DNA from: Citreicoccus inhibens
GTDB lineage: Bacteria; Myxococcota; Myxococcia; Myxococcales; Myxococcaceae
Length of the DNA stretch: 64,000 nucleotides
Reading direction: 5' to 3'
Assembly (NCBI RefSeq): GCF_019039035.1
Contig: NZ_JAHNZT010000017.1
Coordinates: forward strand, 62,001 to 126,000
Both the position numbers and the translations under genes were made by a program. A model generated the notes under the pieces. That model was not told the origin of the DNA and did not search any database. It saw nothing but the letters and a program-made list of their open reading frames with translations. Positions within the stretch are counted from its first letter, which is position 1, and each line of letters opens with the position of its first letter. Below, piece by piece: positions 43,606 through 52,774 of this stretch.

Positions 43606-44259
43606 TCAGGGAGCGGGGGCCGATGGCGCCTCGGTGTCGCGTTCGAGCGCGCGCCGGAGCGCCGTGGCCCCGTCCTTCACGATGGGCTTGCCGTGCGCGA
43701 AGCACACGGTGTCCACGGGCAGGTGGTCCAGGATGCGCCGGACGCTCAAGCGCGTGCGCGCCGGCTCATCCTGGTACTCGCTCGGGACGAAGCGCGGCGT
43801 GCCGTTGCCGTCGTGGGTGAGCAGGTCCGAGATGAAGACGACGGCATGGGGATGCAACTGGAGCCACAGCGTGAACATCGCCTCGGTGGGGCCAGGGGTC
43901 TGGAAGGTGCTGAGCCCGCCGGGCAACGTGTCGCCCGAGACGTATTGGTAGTCCGGTGACTCCTCCAGGCCCTGGGCTCCTTCGGGCGCCCAGACCGGAA
44001 CGCCGAGGCTCTTGCGGAAGTGCCACGCCGAGCGCTGGTGATTGCCCGCGGTGAGCACGATGCCGACGATGGAGCCGAGCCGACGCAGACTCTGTTCGTC
44101 GATGGGCAGCGGGTCGATGAGCGTGACGGCGCCGTCATCGTCGACCACCGCGTAGGCCTCGCTCCGCATCCCCCCGATGCGCTCATCCGCGATGGTCCAG
44201 TGGTGCACGCCGTGCACCACCTCCATGGTCTTCCGGGCCTTCGCCTTGGGCTCGCTCAT
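43606..44259 (-). CDS. MBL-fold hydrolase
   Basis: A 217-residue metallo-beta-lactamase-fold protein. Strands and motifs are EVVHGVHHWTIADERIGGMRSEAYAVVDDDGAVTLIDPLP, IVLTAGNHQRSAWHFRKSLGVPVWAPEGAQ, TFQTPGPTEAMFTLWL, VVFISDLLTHDG and DTVCFAHGKPI. The normal HxHxDH is replaced by NHQRSAWH, a form found in a known MBL subgroup, so metal binding probably uses fewer ligands. The terminal His in AHGKPI is retained. The start at 44259 is by family fit; the long upstream frame is antisense to the next gene. The substrate is unknown. Confidence 0.85.
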   Translation of the reverse strand: MSEPKAKARKTMEVVHGVHHWTIADERIGGMRSEAYAVVDDDGAVTLIDPLPIDEQSLRRLGSIVGIVLTAGNHQRSAWHFRKSLGVPVWAPEGAQGLEESPDYQYVSGDTLPGGLSTFQTPGPTEAMFTLWLQLHPHAVVFISDLLTHDGNGTPRFVPSEYQDEPARTRLSVRRILDHLPVDTVCFAHGKPIVKDGATALRRALERDTEAPSAPAP

Positions 44260-44382
44260 GCTGTCAAAGCTAGGCACCCTCAACGCGTTGCCACCCTCTG
44301 CCCGACGTGTCGCCCTCCAAGCGGCCCGCCAGCCCTGCTCCCCTGGGGCGCGGGGCACGTCCATCCTTCGAGGATGGGAGGC

Positions 44383-46275
44383 ATGCGCGCGGCCGTAAGG
44401 ACTCGACCCCTCGTGCTCTATGACGGGGACTGCGGGTTCTGTCTGCGTTGGGTGCGGCGTTGGATGGAGCGCACGGAAGGCCGGGTGCGGTTCGAGCCCT
44501 CGCGGTGGTGGCTGCGCGCACTGTTCGGAATCTCCCGCGAGGAAGCGCGGCGCGCGATGCAGTTCATCGAGCCCCAGGGCCGACGGTCCTCGGGTGCGGA
44601 GGCCGTCTTCCGGCTGCTCACCTGGTCGCCCCACGTGGGGACGCGCTGGCTGGCGGCGCTGGGCTTGTTGCCCGGTGTGCGGCAGGCCGCGGGTGGCGTG
44701 TACGCGCGGGTGGCGCGCCACCGTCGAGGCGCGGCGCGATGGGACCGGTGGTTGTTCGGCCGCTCGACGCAGGTGCCTCGCTATCGCGCGGTGCGCTGGG
44801 TGTTCTCGCGGATGTTGGGCGGCACGTTCCTCGTCGCGTTCACCTCGCTGGGGCGTCAGGTGCTCGGGCTCTATGGTGCGCGTGGCATCCGGCCCATTCG
44901 CGAGGTCGTGGATCCACCACTGCGCGCCTCCACCGCGCGGCATCGTGCGTGGCGGGCTCCGTCGGTGTTCTGGTGGGGGGCTTCGGATGCGGCGCTCGTG
45001 CGCGGCTGTCGCGCGGGACAGGCGCTGTCGGTGGCGCTGCTGTTCGACGTGGCACCTCGGTTGAGCGCGACGCTGCTGTGGGGCCTGTACCTGTCCTATG
45101 TCTCGCTGGGGCGCGAGTTCCTCTCGTTCCAGTGGGACGTGCTGCTCCTGGAGATGGGGTTGCTCGCGGCGCTCACCGCGCCCGGTGGACTGCGGCCAGG
45201 ACTGGGGCGCCATGAGCCAGCCGCGTGGGAGGTGCTCCTCTTTCGCCTGCTGGTGTTCCGGCTGTACCTCGGCTCCGGGCTGAGCAAGCTCCAATCAGGA
45301 GATAGAACGTGGCGCGAGCTGACGGCGTGCGGCGTCTACTACGAGACCGCGCCGCTGCCGACGCGAGGCGGCTGGTACGCGCACCACCTGCCGCGAGGCT
45401 TCCAACGCGCCGCCACGTTGATGGTGCTGGGGCTGGAGACCGCGGTGCCCTTCCTCGTCTTCGGTCCGAAGCAGGTGCGGCGCTTCGCCTTCGCGTGCTT
45501 CACGTTCCTCCAGGCCGCCATCAGCGCGACGGGCAACTATGGCTTCTTCAACCTCCAGTCCTGGGCGCTGGGATTGTGGCTGCTGGATGACTCCGCGCTG
45601 CGGCGGGTGGTGCCGGCTCGACTGTGGAGCGATGCGCCGAGCCCTCGTCCGCGATGGCGTGCGGCGCTGTCCGCGCTGGCCGCCGTGCCCGTGGGAGTCC
45701 TGAGCGCGACGGAGGTGCTCCAGCGCTTCTCGTGGTGGCCGCCGCGACGACCGCGCCGTGTCCTCGAATGGTTGGACCGCTTGGAGGCCTCGGCGCGTCC
45801 GCTGCGCTCGTTGAATCGGTATGGCCTCTTCGCGGTGATGACCGTGAGTCGTCCGGAGATTGTCGTGGAGGGCTCGGAGGATGGGGTGAACTGGAGGCCG
45901 TACCCTTTCCGTTTCAAGGTGTCGGACGTGCGGCAGGCGCCTCGTCAGGTGGCCCCGCATCAGCCGAGGCTCGACTGGCAGATGTGGTTCGCGGCGCTGA
46001 GCCGGCCGCCCTCGTGGTTCCTCGCGTTCCTGGGGCGGTTGTTGGAGGGGGCGCCCGAGGTGCTGGGGCTGCTGGCGGGCAACCCCTTCGCGGGCTCTCC
46101 GCCCCAGCATGTTCGCGCGTGGCTGTACGACTACCGCATGGCCTCATGGGAAGAGCACCGGCGGACCGGGGTGTGGTGGCGACGCGTGCCGCTGGGGCCC
46201 TACGTGCCCCCGCTGCGCCGGGTGCTCGGGGACGAGCCGGAGTGGATGCCGCCTCGACTTCAGTGGAGCGAGTAG
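44383..46275 (+). CDS. DUF393 (DCC)-lipase maturation factor fusion
   Basis: A 630-residue protein. Residues about 8-120 form a DUF393 thiol-disulfide-like domain with LVLYDGDCGFCLRWVRRW (DxxCxxC-type). A multi-helix membrane region of the lipase maturation factor (LMF1-like) family follows: SLGREFLSFQWDVLLLEMGLLAAL, RLYLGSGLSKLQSGDRTWRELTACGVYYETAPLPT, FLQAAISATGNYGFFNLQSWALGLWLLDD, and the C-terminal NRYGLFAVMTVSRPEIVVEGSEDGVNWRPYPFRFK and DWQMWFAAL. LMF proteins assist folding or secretion of lipases in animals; the bacterial role is not established. ATG 44383 has AGGA 8 bases upstream; 44374 is possible. Confidence 0.88.
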   Translation: MRAAVRTRPLVLYDGDCGFCLRWVRRWMERTEGRVRFEPSRWWLRALFGISREEARRAMQFIEPQGRRSSGAEAVFRLLTWSPHVGTRWLAALGLLPGVRQAAGGVYARVARHRRGAARWDRWLFGRSTQVPRYRAVRWVFSRMLGGTFLVAFTSLGRQVLGLYGARGIRPIREVVDPPLRASTARHRAWRAPSVFWWGASDAALVRGCRAGQALSVALLFDVAPRLSATLLWGLYLSYVSLGREFLSFQWDVLLLEMGLLAALTAPGGLRPGLGRHEPAAWEVLLFRLLVFRLYLGSGLSKLQSGDRTWRELTACGVYYETAPLPTRGGWYAHHLPRGFQRAATLMVLGLETAVPFLVFGPKQVRRFAFACFTFLQAAISATGNYGFFNLQSWALGLWLLDDSALRRVVPARLWSDAPSPRPRWRAALSALAAVPVGVLSATEVLQRFSWWPPRRPRRVLEWLDRLEASARPLRSLNRYGLFAVMTVSRPEIVVEGSEDGVNWRPYPFRFKVSDVRQAPRQVAPHQPRLDWQMWFAALSRPPSWFLAFLGRLLEGAPEVLGLLAGNPFAGSPPQHVRAWLYDYRMASWEEHRRTGVWWRRVPLGPYVPPLRRVLGDEPEWMPPRLQWSE

Positions 46276-46467
46276 GGGCCGTGCCTCTCGCCGCAGGGCG
46301 AGCGAACGAACGCGCGGGGTCTTTTCACGCCAGGCGCGCGCGTGGACGGTAGACTCGCGCATCCTCGCTCCCGGAATGCTGTCCCGGGACGGGAGCGCGT
46401 CGAGGTACCGCCCGAGCCTCGGACGGCGTCCCCGACGCGACGACCCGACTCCCACCCTCCTTGTGCC

Positions 46468-47313
46468 GTGACGACGTCGCGCCTGCCTGTTCGCCCACTC
46501 CTCCTTGGCCTCCTCGCCCTCAGCGTGCTGAGCGCGTGCGGCCCCACGCCGACCACCATCACCCTGCAACCTCCCGAGGTGCGCTACCTGCGCGCGTCGG
46601 GACAGAGCGTGGCGCTGGAGTACACCGTCCAGGATGCGGAAGGGCAGCGCATGGCGAGTCCTCGCCTGCGCTGGACCAGCTCCGCGCCCGAGGTGGCCTC
46701 GGTGCAAGACGATGGCACCGTGGTGGTGCGCAAGTCGGGGAAGGCCATCATCGGGGTGCAGGGAGGGCGCGCGAAGGCGGCGGTGCCGCTGGAGCTCACC
46801 ATCCTCGCGGGGCTCGACGTACGAGCCCCGGGCGCGGACTTCGTGGAGACGGGCCGCACCATCAAGCTCCACATGGTGGCGCGCAACGAGCAAGGCCACG
46901 TCATTCCCAACCCGGCCATCGCGTTTCGTTCCAGCGATGAGACCGTGGCGTACGTGAAGGACGGTCTGCTCGTGGCCGCGTCGCCCGGAGTGGCGACGGT
47001 GACGGCGTCCCTGGGGCATCTGAATCGGGCCATCGCCGTGCAGGTGGTGCCCGTGGACTTCGTGCGACTGGGCCTCAACTTGACGTCGTACACGTTCAAG
47101 AAGTCGGGCCAGTCGGTTCAGCTCCAGGCCCGCGCGTACAACCGCAACGGCGCGGTGCTCGACAAGGTTCCGCTGGAGTGGTTCTCGTCGGACGCGTCCG
47201 TCGTGACGGTGTCTCCCGAAGGTCGCGTGACCGCCGTAGGCGTGGGGCGCGCGGTCGTCTCCGTCGTCGCGGGACGCCGACGCACGGCTGCGGACTTCAT
47301 CGTCGTGCGGTAG
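46468..47313 (+). CDS. Lipoprotein with Big2-type Ig-like domains
   Basis: A 281-residue lipoprotein from a GTG start; the signal RPLLLGLLALSVLSAC has a lipobox. The mature part is three bacterial Ig-like (Big2) repeats, each about 80 residues. Each ends in patterns such as SSAPEVASVQDDGTVVVRKSGKAIIGV, SSDETVAYVKDGLLVAASPGVATVTA and SSDASVVTVSPEGRVTAVGVGRAVVSV. Such modules are extracellular spacers or adhesion elements. The RBS is not obvious. It lies 191 bases after the LMF gene and may be on its own transcript. Confidence 0.85.
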   Translation: MTTSRLPVRPLLLGLLALSVLSACGPTPTTITLQPPEVRYLRASGQSVALEYTVQDAEGQRMASPRLRWTSSAPEVASVQDDGTVVVRKSGKAIIGVQGGRAKAAVPLELTILAGLDVRAPGADFVETGRTIKLHMVARNEQGHVIPNPAIAFRSSDETVAYVKDGLLVAASPGVATVTASLGHLNRAIAVQVVPVDFVRLGLNLTSYTFKKSGQSVQLQARAYNRNGAVLDKVPLEWFSSDASVVTVSPEGRVTAVGVGRAVVSVVAGRRRTAADFIVVR

Positions 47314-47533
47314 TGGCTCGCGGGTACACCGGCGCCTTCGTCATCGAAGGACGCCAGTGTGCGGCTGCGTGATGAGGGCGCGTTGCCGCGCCTGTCGACA
47401 GGGTGAAGTGTTCGCCAGCGGTTCTCCGCGGGGGTGAGTCTGTGCGGAGGCGTCACCTGCGCTGACGAGGTCAGCCGTCGCTTCTGTCGGGGGCTCCGGA
47501 GCGCGGCGCCAATGGATGCGTTGGCGCCAGGAT

Positions 47534-47560
47534 GCGCGGCCTCATGTTTCGAGGCCGCGC
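47534..47560 (-). terminator. Terminator hairpin after traB
   Basis: A perfect 10-bp stem pairs GCGCGGCCTC (47534-47543) with GAGGCCGCGC (47551-47560) around a 7-nt loop, 19 bases downstream of the traB stop on the minus strand. Confidence 0.75.
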
Positions 47561-47578
47561 TCCCATGAATGCTCGCGC

Positions 47579-49213
47579 CTACTTCTTCGCGCCGTTGGGG
47601 GCGGGGGCGACGGGTGCGGCGCTTGGCTTCGCGCGGCTGCCCTTTCGTCCCTTCTTCGCCGGAGGCTCTTCATCCGGGCACGGCGGACGCGGTCCCTCGC
47701 TCGGGGGCTGGATGGTGAACTCGACGCGGCGATTGAGCGCCATCCCCTCTTCGCTCGCGTTGTCCGCCACCGGCCGGCTGCGTCCGAAGCCCTGCGAGCA
47801 CACCCGCTCCGCCGCCACGCCGTTCTCGATGAGGAAGCGCTTCACGCTCGCGGCGCGGCGCTTCGACAGCTCCAGGTTGTAGGCGTCACTCGCGCGCGAG
47901 TCCGTGTGTCCCTCCACGAGCACCCGGTCGATGCTCGTGTTCTCCGTCATCACGCGAGACACCTCCTCGAGGATGGGGAAGGACTCGGAGAGAATGACGT
48001 CCTGGTCGGTGGCGAAGTTCACCTGCTCCAGGATGACGATCTTGTTCCCCGACATGCGCGCGAGCGGGCAGCCGTCACGGCCGTGGCTTCCGGCAGGCAC
48101 GTCCGGGCACTTGTCGAGACGGTCCACCACCTTGTCGTTGTCGCGGTCCGTATCCGGACAGCCCGCGTTCTCCACGGGGCCCGCCACGTCCGGGCAGCGG
48201 TCCTTGTCACCAATGACCGAGTCGCCGTCCGGATCCACGGGCGGAGGCGGAGGCTTGGGCGGATCCTTGAAGCGCTCCAGCGCCTCCCACTCGCGCGTCT
48301 TCGCGGGCACCCAGATGATGGAGGTGAAGAAGCTCAGCGTCGGCGAGCCCAACGAGCATCCACATCCCGCGCCGCCGCCAAAGGTGAAGGTGACGCCCGT
48401 GGAGCTGTACCAACGCAATCCGACGAGCAGCTCCGCGGGCACCTGCCGAGCCTGTCCCGGCAACTTCTCCAGCCCCACGGCGCCACTGACCATGGCCAAC
48501 GCGGTGATGCCGCTGCCGCGCAGGATGGGGACCTCGGTGCCCAGTCCGAACGGCGCCATGTCCCCGAGCTTCACGTTGTTGAAGATGTGGTCCGGCCGAT
48601 TCCAGAAGCCTCCGTTGAACGCGAGGAGGATGCCGGACTCGAAGCGGTAGTCGACCACGAGCCCCGGGGCCCACGTGAGCTCGCCATCGCTGGCGAAGGC
48701 CTCCTGGTTGCCGGAGGGGAAGCTGACATTGAGGGTGAGGGCGGCGCCAAAGCCATGCCCCTCCGCGGGGCGGCGAAGGCCTGGGATGGCCACCTTGCCC
48801 ATGAGGCGCAAGTCCCCGAGCACGGAACTCGCGACAGAGCCCTCGGTGCCGATGACCTCCAGGTTCTGTCCGCCCTGGGCGAGGATGAGCGGGATGTCCA
48901 CGCCCACCTCAGCCCAATCAAACAGACCGATCGAGCCCATGACGTCGAGCTGCAGGCGGTTGCCCACGAGGCTGATCTTCCCCAGGTCCCCGTCCTTGGG
49001 CACCAGGGTCAGGGGATTGAACGTATAGCTGAAGTAGGGGCCCGCGGACGCGGAGAGGTGCGACAGGGGTCGCGACTGGCTGACCAGCACGAGGTCCTGA
49101 GGCGCACCGGAGGGCCGGAAGAGCTGGATGTCGAAGCGAGCGTCAGGTGCGCTGAGCGCGGGACTGGCCAGGCCCAACGCGAGCAGGAGGATGAGGGAGA
49201 GCGAGGGCTTCAT
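47579..49213 (-). CDS. traB: TraB: OmpA-domain outer membrane exchange protein
   Basis: A 544-residue outer-membrane protein with signal peptide MKPSLSLILLLALGLASPALSA. The N-terminal 300 residues are predicted beta-barrel (LDVMGSIGLFDWAEVGVDIPLIL, ALTLNVSFPSGN, LLAFNGGFWNRPDHIFN). Calcium-type thrombospondin-3 repeats follow (DPDGDSVIGDKDRCPDVAGP, DTDRDNDKVVDRLDKCPD). An OmpA/MotB peptidoglycan-binding domain comes next (VNFATDQDVILSESFPILEEVSRVM, VEGHTDSRASDAYNLELSKRRAASVKRFL), and then a basic tail. In myxobacteria TraB works with TraA in contact-dependent outer-membrane exchange. The 4-base overlap with the traA-like gene supports the assignment. Confidence 0.88.
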   Translation of the reverse strand: MKPSLSLILLLALGLASPALSAPDARFDIQLFRPSGAPQDLVLVSQSRPLSHLSASAGPYFSYTFNPLTLVPKDGDLGKISLVGNRLQLDVMGSIGLFDWAEVGVDIPLILAQGGQNLEVIGTEGSVASSVLGDLRLMGKVAIPGLRRPAEGHGFGAALTLNVSFPSGNQEAFASDGELTWAPGLVVDYRFESGILLAFNGGFWNRPDHIFNNVKLGDMAPFGLGTEVPILRGSGITALAMVSGAVGLEKLPGQARQVPAELLVGLRWYSSTGVTFTFGGGAGCGCSLGSPTLSFFTSIIWVPAKTREWEALERFKDPPKPPPPPVDPDGDSVIGDKDRCPDVAGPVENAGCPDTDRDNDKVVDRLDKCPDVPAGSHGRDGCPLARMSGNKIVILEQVNFATDQDVILSESFPILEEVSRVMTENTSIDRVLVEGHTDSRASDAYNLELSKRRAASVKRFLIENGVAAERVCSQGFGRSRPVADNASEEGMALNRRVEFTIQPPSEGPRPPCPDEEPPAKKGRKGSRAKPSAAPVAPAPNGAKK

Positions 49214-51462
49214 CGGACGCGACGGGAAGGGCGAAGGAGCATGAAGCCCGCGGCGAGCAGCAGCATCATGACGGTGCTGCCAGCGGGAGTGGCATCGGCG
49301 GTGGTGCCGCAGCAGAAGGCGCCGCCCTTGGGCTCGGTGCCGGGTTTGCGCCGGCCGCGCTCACATTGCTGCGTCTCGGCGGAGCAGAACTGCACGCCGA
49401 GGCAGTCCCCGCTGTCATCGCACGAGGCGCTGCACGTCTTGGTGGAGAGGTCGCAGGTCCCGCCGCAGGGGCAGTGCGCGTCGGCGTAGCACTCGACGCA
49501 CGAGGCGCCGTCGCAGACCCGCCCCGCCGCGCAGCTCACCGCGCACGCTCCGGTGTTGGTGCAGCTGTGCGTCGTCGCATCGCAGGAGCCGCTGCCGCAG
49601 TCGGTGTCATTGCGGCACCCCACGCAGCTGCTGTTCTGGACCGAGCCATCCGTGAGGCAGAACGGAGTGGTGCCCGTGCAGGCGGATCCGCGCGAGCCGC
49701 AGTGTCTGTCCGTGGTGGAGGAGGCGCACTCGCCACTGAGGCAGTACTGGCCCGCGCCGCACTCGAGGTCGTTGCGGCACTGCACACAGACCTCGCCATC
49801 GAGACAGAAGGGGCGGTCGGTGGGGCACTTCGAGCACCCGGGGCCACAGCGGTCCGCGGTGTTGCACTCGGGAACCTGCGTGACGCAGCGCCCGTTGGCG
49901 GTGTCGCAGCGGAGTCCCGCGGCGCACTGACTGTCGGACGTGCACTCCACGCAGGATGGCGGCGCGCCGGGAGTCGGAGCCGTGCACTGGGTTCCGCTCG
50001 GGCAGCAGTTGCACGAGTTGCCAGCGCAAGCCGTGTTGGTGTCGCAGACGACGCAGACGTGGTCGGAGCAGCGCAGACCGCGATCGCAATCCGCGTCCTG
50101 GTTGCACTCACGGCACTGGTGCGTCTCGGTGGCGCAGACCTGCTTGGGCGGGCAGTTCTTGTCGGTGAGGCACTCGACGCAGGTGGCGGTCGGGATATCG
50201 CAGAGCTGGCCGTTGGGGCAGTCGCCGTTGTCGTTGCAGCCACGGCAGGTGTTGTCGCTCAGGTCGCAACGCCCGGTATCCGGACAGTCGGTGTCGTCGT
50301 TGCAGCCACGGCAGACGTTGTCGCTGAGGTCGCAGCGCCCGTTGGGGCAGTCCCCGTCGTCGTTGCATCCGCGGCAGAAGTTGTCGGCGGGGTCGCAGCG
50401 TCCATTGGGGCACTGCGAGTCCTCGGTGCACTGCACGCACTTGGTCACGCCATTGAGTTCGGCGCAGACCGGAGTGGAGGGACCGCACGCGAGGCATGCG
50501 GAACCGCAGGAGAGCGCCGTGTTGCAGGGGGCACAGAGTGCAGCAGCGTTGCAGTAGTAATACGGGCCGCAACTGCTGTTGCCGTCCTTGTTGGCATCAT
50601 CGCGGTTGCACTGCTCGCACTTGTTCAGGTCGGTTGGGTACGAAGGGCGACCATTGTCCGTCTGGAAGAACTGGGCGGGCTGAGCGAGTGCGAAGCCTGC
50701 ACTTGGGGTTGTGAGGGGAATGACCGGAGGATCGTTGGCAGCACGTTCAAAGTCAGAGAACGTGCTGCCGGAGATTGCGAACTCTAGCGCCCCATGCTCA
50801 ATGATTTGCACATAGATCAACTCGATTGGGTACAGGCCCGAGTGAAGGAATGTGATGCTGTTTGTGGTTCGCCAAGTGGCTGCGCCCAGTTCTGGCGGAC
50901 GGATGACGACGTTGTATCGCTGCTTGGCATTGTCGATGACAACGAGACTGATTGCGTCGTCGGCATAGAACCCGAAATGAAGCAGCTTGTTGGCCAGACT
51001 GGGAGGGATGTTGATGTATCCCCTGAACCTGGCGACGAATGGCGTATTGGAGGCATTGTAATGAAAGCCGCATCCGCCAGGAGGACAGTCAGCCACCATG
51101 CTGACAAAGTCGCCGTAGCTCAGCACTCGACCATCATTGAGATTGTTGGATAGGTCGAACGCAGTACGGAGGACGGAGGACACACGCGCTGGCTTGGTCT
51201 CCTCCATGTATGTATTGAGGTCAGAGGTGTACGTCGCCGTACTTTGTGGGAGCTGCGAAGTCGGCTTCGTCCACTTGCTCGACGCCATGCAGAGCCCAGT
51301 CCCTACCTCACTTGGCGAAGGGGCGACGGGGTCTCCCGTGACGATGACGTCCGGGAGTTTCTGGGCCATCGCGGGGAACGCGGAGAGGCACGCCAGCAGC
51401 AGGGGGAGCGCGGCATGCGCGCGGAACGGGTGGGGGCTTGGTCGCACGGCGCGTGACAGCAT
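49210..51462 (-). CDS. traA: TraA: polymorphic outer membrane exchange receptor
   Basis: A 750-residue surface protein. Signal peptide: residues 1-33 (LPLLLACLSAFPAMAQ). Variable domain: about 60-260, PA14-like, with RFRGYINIPPSLANKLLHFGFYADDAISLVVID and SITFLHSGLYPIELIYVQ. Cys-rich EGF-like repeats: about 282-705, with 21-residue CPNGRCDLSDNxCRGC units. C-terminal sorting tail of MYXO-CTERM type: FCCGTTADATPAGSTVMMLLLAAGFMLLRPSRR. TraA homotypic binding between cells selects kin partners for outer-membrane lipid and protein exchange. It overlaps traB by 4 bases. Codon use and GC change sharply inside the variable domain, consistent with allele exchange. Confidence 0.9.
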   Translation of the reverse strand: MLSRAVRPSPHPFRAHAALPLLLACLSAFPAMAQKLPDVIVTGDPVAPSPSEVGTGLCMASSKWTKPTSQLPQSTATYTSDLNTYMEETKPARVSSVLRTAFDLSNNLNDGRVLSYGDFVSMVADCPPGGCGFHYNASNTPFVARFRGYINIPPSLANKLLHFGFYADDAISLVVIDNAKQRYNVVIRPPELGAATWRTTNSITFLHSGLYPIELIYVQIIEHGALEFAISGSTFSDFERAANDPPVIPLTTPSAGFALAQPAQFFQTDNGRPSYPTDLNKCEQCNRDDANKDGNSSCGPYYYCNAAALCAPCNTALSCGSACLACGPSTPVCAELNGVTKCVQCTEDSQCPNGRCDPADNFCRGCNDDGDCPNGRCDLSDNVCRGCNDDTDCPDTGRCDLSDNTCRGCNDNGDCPNGQLCDIPTATCVECLTDKNCPPKQVCATETHQCRECNQDADCDRGLRCSDHVCVVCDTNTACAGNSCNCCPSGTQCTAPTPGAPPSCVECTSDSQCAAGLRCDTANGRCVTQVPECNTADRCGPGCSKCPTDRPFCLDGEVCVQCRNDLECGAGQYCLSGECASSTTDRHCGSRGSACTGTTPFCLTDGSVQNSSCVGCRNDTDCGSGSCDATTHSCTNTGACAVSCAAGRVCDGASCVECYADAHCPCGGTCDLSTKTCSASCDDSGDCLGVQFCSAETQQCERGRRKPGTEPKGGAFCCGTTADATPAGSTVMMLLLAAGFMLLRPSRRVR
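50212..50412 (-). repeat. Tandem 63-66-bp repeats in traA
   Basis: Three near-identical units encode Cys-rich 21-22-residue modules (CPNGRCDPADNFCRGCNDDGD type). More diverged copies lie on either side, so recent internal duplication is likely. Confidence 0.75.
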
Positions 51463-51622
51463 AACGCCCCCTCTGACGATCTCAATCTTCCTCCCACGCA
51501 GAGCGTCGCTGTCGCCGCGTCGAACCTACAGGGTTCTGTGCCGCTCGCGTGACACACCCGGAGGGCCGCTCCCGATTCAAATCAGGAGAGCACTGCAAAT
51601 CCGTCCGAATGCCACGAGCGGC

Positions 51623-52723
51623 TCAATCCTCCAGCCGCTGCGCGCGACGACACGCCACGTCACCGTCCTGCGAGCGGATGAACGCGGCCGCCAGTTCGGA
51701 GCCGAGCGCCGCGCCCAGCACCTCGAACGTGCGCCGCCGCGCGCCACCGACGAACGCGGGCTGCCGCGCCAGCGTCTCCGGATGCCGCACGAAGACGTTG
51801 TACCCGAGGATGCACCCATCCGCGCGCAGCACGGTGATGCCGTCGGTGGCCAGCATCCCGCGCAACAGCTGCGCCGTGGCGCGCACCGCCGAGGCCGCCG
51901 CGTCATCCGGCGCCGCCTGATAGCGGTCCAGCAGCGACACCACGTCCAGCGGACGCGGCAGCAGGATGCCATCCACGAACAGCGCCGAGCCCGCGCGCTC
52001 CCGAGGCAGCACCGCCACCAGCGTCCCGTGCGAGCCCTGCATCACCTCGAAGAAGACGCGCTGGAAGAAGCCCCGCGCGGCGTCTCGGCTCGAGGGCAAC
52101 ACCTGCTCCGTGACGGCATGTGCCAGCTCACGCAGCACCACCGAAGGGGGGTCCACGTCAACCCGTGCGCCTGACAGGTACACGTGTCGGCAGAGGTCGC
52201 CTCCTGCGCGCAGCTCGATGATGTTGTCGGCGAGTTGCAGCACTCCGACGACATGCGACGCCGGCGTCCCCGCGCGGCGCAGGCGCTCCAGGGGCGTCTC
52301 GGTCAGGGGGAACGGGTCGGTGCGGAAGATGCCGTAGGTGAGCCCCTCTGGCACGCGCAGCAGGTAGAGCGCCCACCAGCGGCCCTGACCCAAGGGCGCG
52401 CACTGTTTGAGGGCGCGCTGGATGGTGGCGCGGCTGCGCGGCCCCGAGCCGATGGGGATGGGGTCATGCCCACCGAGCAGCTCCAGCATGTCCCCCAGGT
52501 CATCGCCCACGAAGGCCATCGGGAAGAGGGGCGCGCCCTCCTCCCGGTAGCGAGACAGCGTGACGAGCAACTCGCTCAGCGCGTCCGCCGTCTGGGCGCA
52601 GGGCATCTCCGCTGAGTCGAGGAAGCTGCCCACGGCCTCGGTCAACAGGTGGCGGAACGACAGGATGAGAGGGGAACCCGCCTCCGGGTCCGGACCATTC
52701 ATGGCCCGGCCAGCATGGCGCAT
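51623..52723 (-). CDS. DisA_N/DAC-like sensor-domain protein
   Basis: A 366-residue cytoplasmic protein. The C-terminal half resembles the diadenylate cyclase fold: SHGTLVAVLPRERAG, FVDGILLPRPLDVVSLLDRYQ, LLRGMLATDGITVLRADGCILGYNVFV, and GGARRRTFEVLGAALGSELAAAFIRSQDG. The normal DGA and GTRHR catalytic motifs read DGI and GARRR, so it is probably a nucleotide-sensing DAC-like domain of the DACNV/DACNK kind rather than an active cyclase. The N-terminal 180 residues are alpha/beta of unknown type. The start may be 52723 or 52702. It lies 160 bases upstream of traA on the same strand; a link is not shown. Confidence 0.65.
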   Translation of the reverse strand: MRHAGRAMNGPDPEAGSPLILSFRHLLTEAVGSFLDSAEMPCAQTADALSELLVTLSRYREEGAPLFPMAFVGDDLGDMLELLGGHDPIPIGSGPRSRATIQRALKQCAPLGQGRWWALYLLRVPEGLTYGIFRTDPFPLTETPLERLRRAGTPASHVVGVLQLADNIIELRAGGDLCRHVYLSGARVDVDPPSVVLRELAHAVTEQVLPSSRDAARGFFQRVFFEVMQGSHGTLVAVLPRERAGSALFVDGILLPRPLDVVSLLDRYQAAPDDAAASAVRATAQLLRGMLATDGITVLRADGCILGYNVFVRHPETLARQPAFVGGARRRTFEVLGAALGSELAAAFIRSQDGDVACRRAQRLED

Positions 52724-52774
52724 CCTCGCGAACCACGCACGGACGAAGGCTCCCGCTCGCTCGTGGGGCTCCGC

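Noticed and set aside
50212-50412. Possible CRISPR-like array from regular repeats
   Set aside because: The repeats are in frame, encode Cys-rich modules of TraA and have no constant repeat/unique spacer structure.
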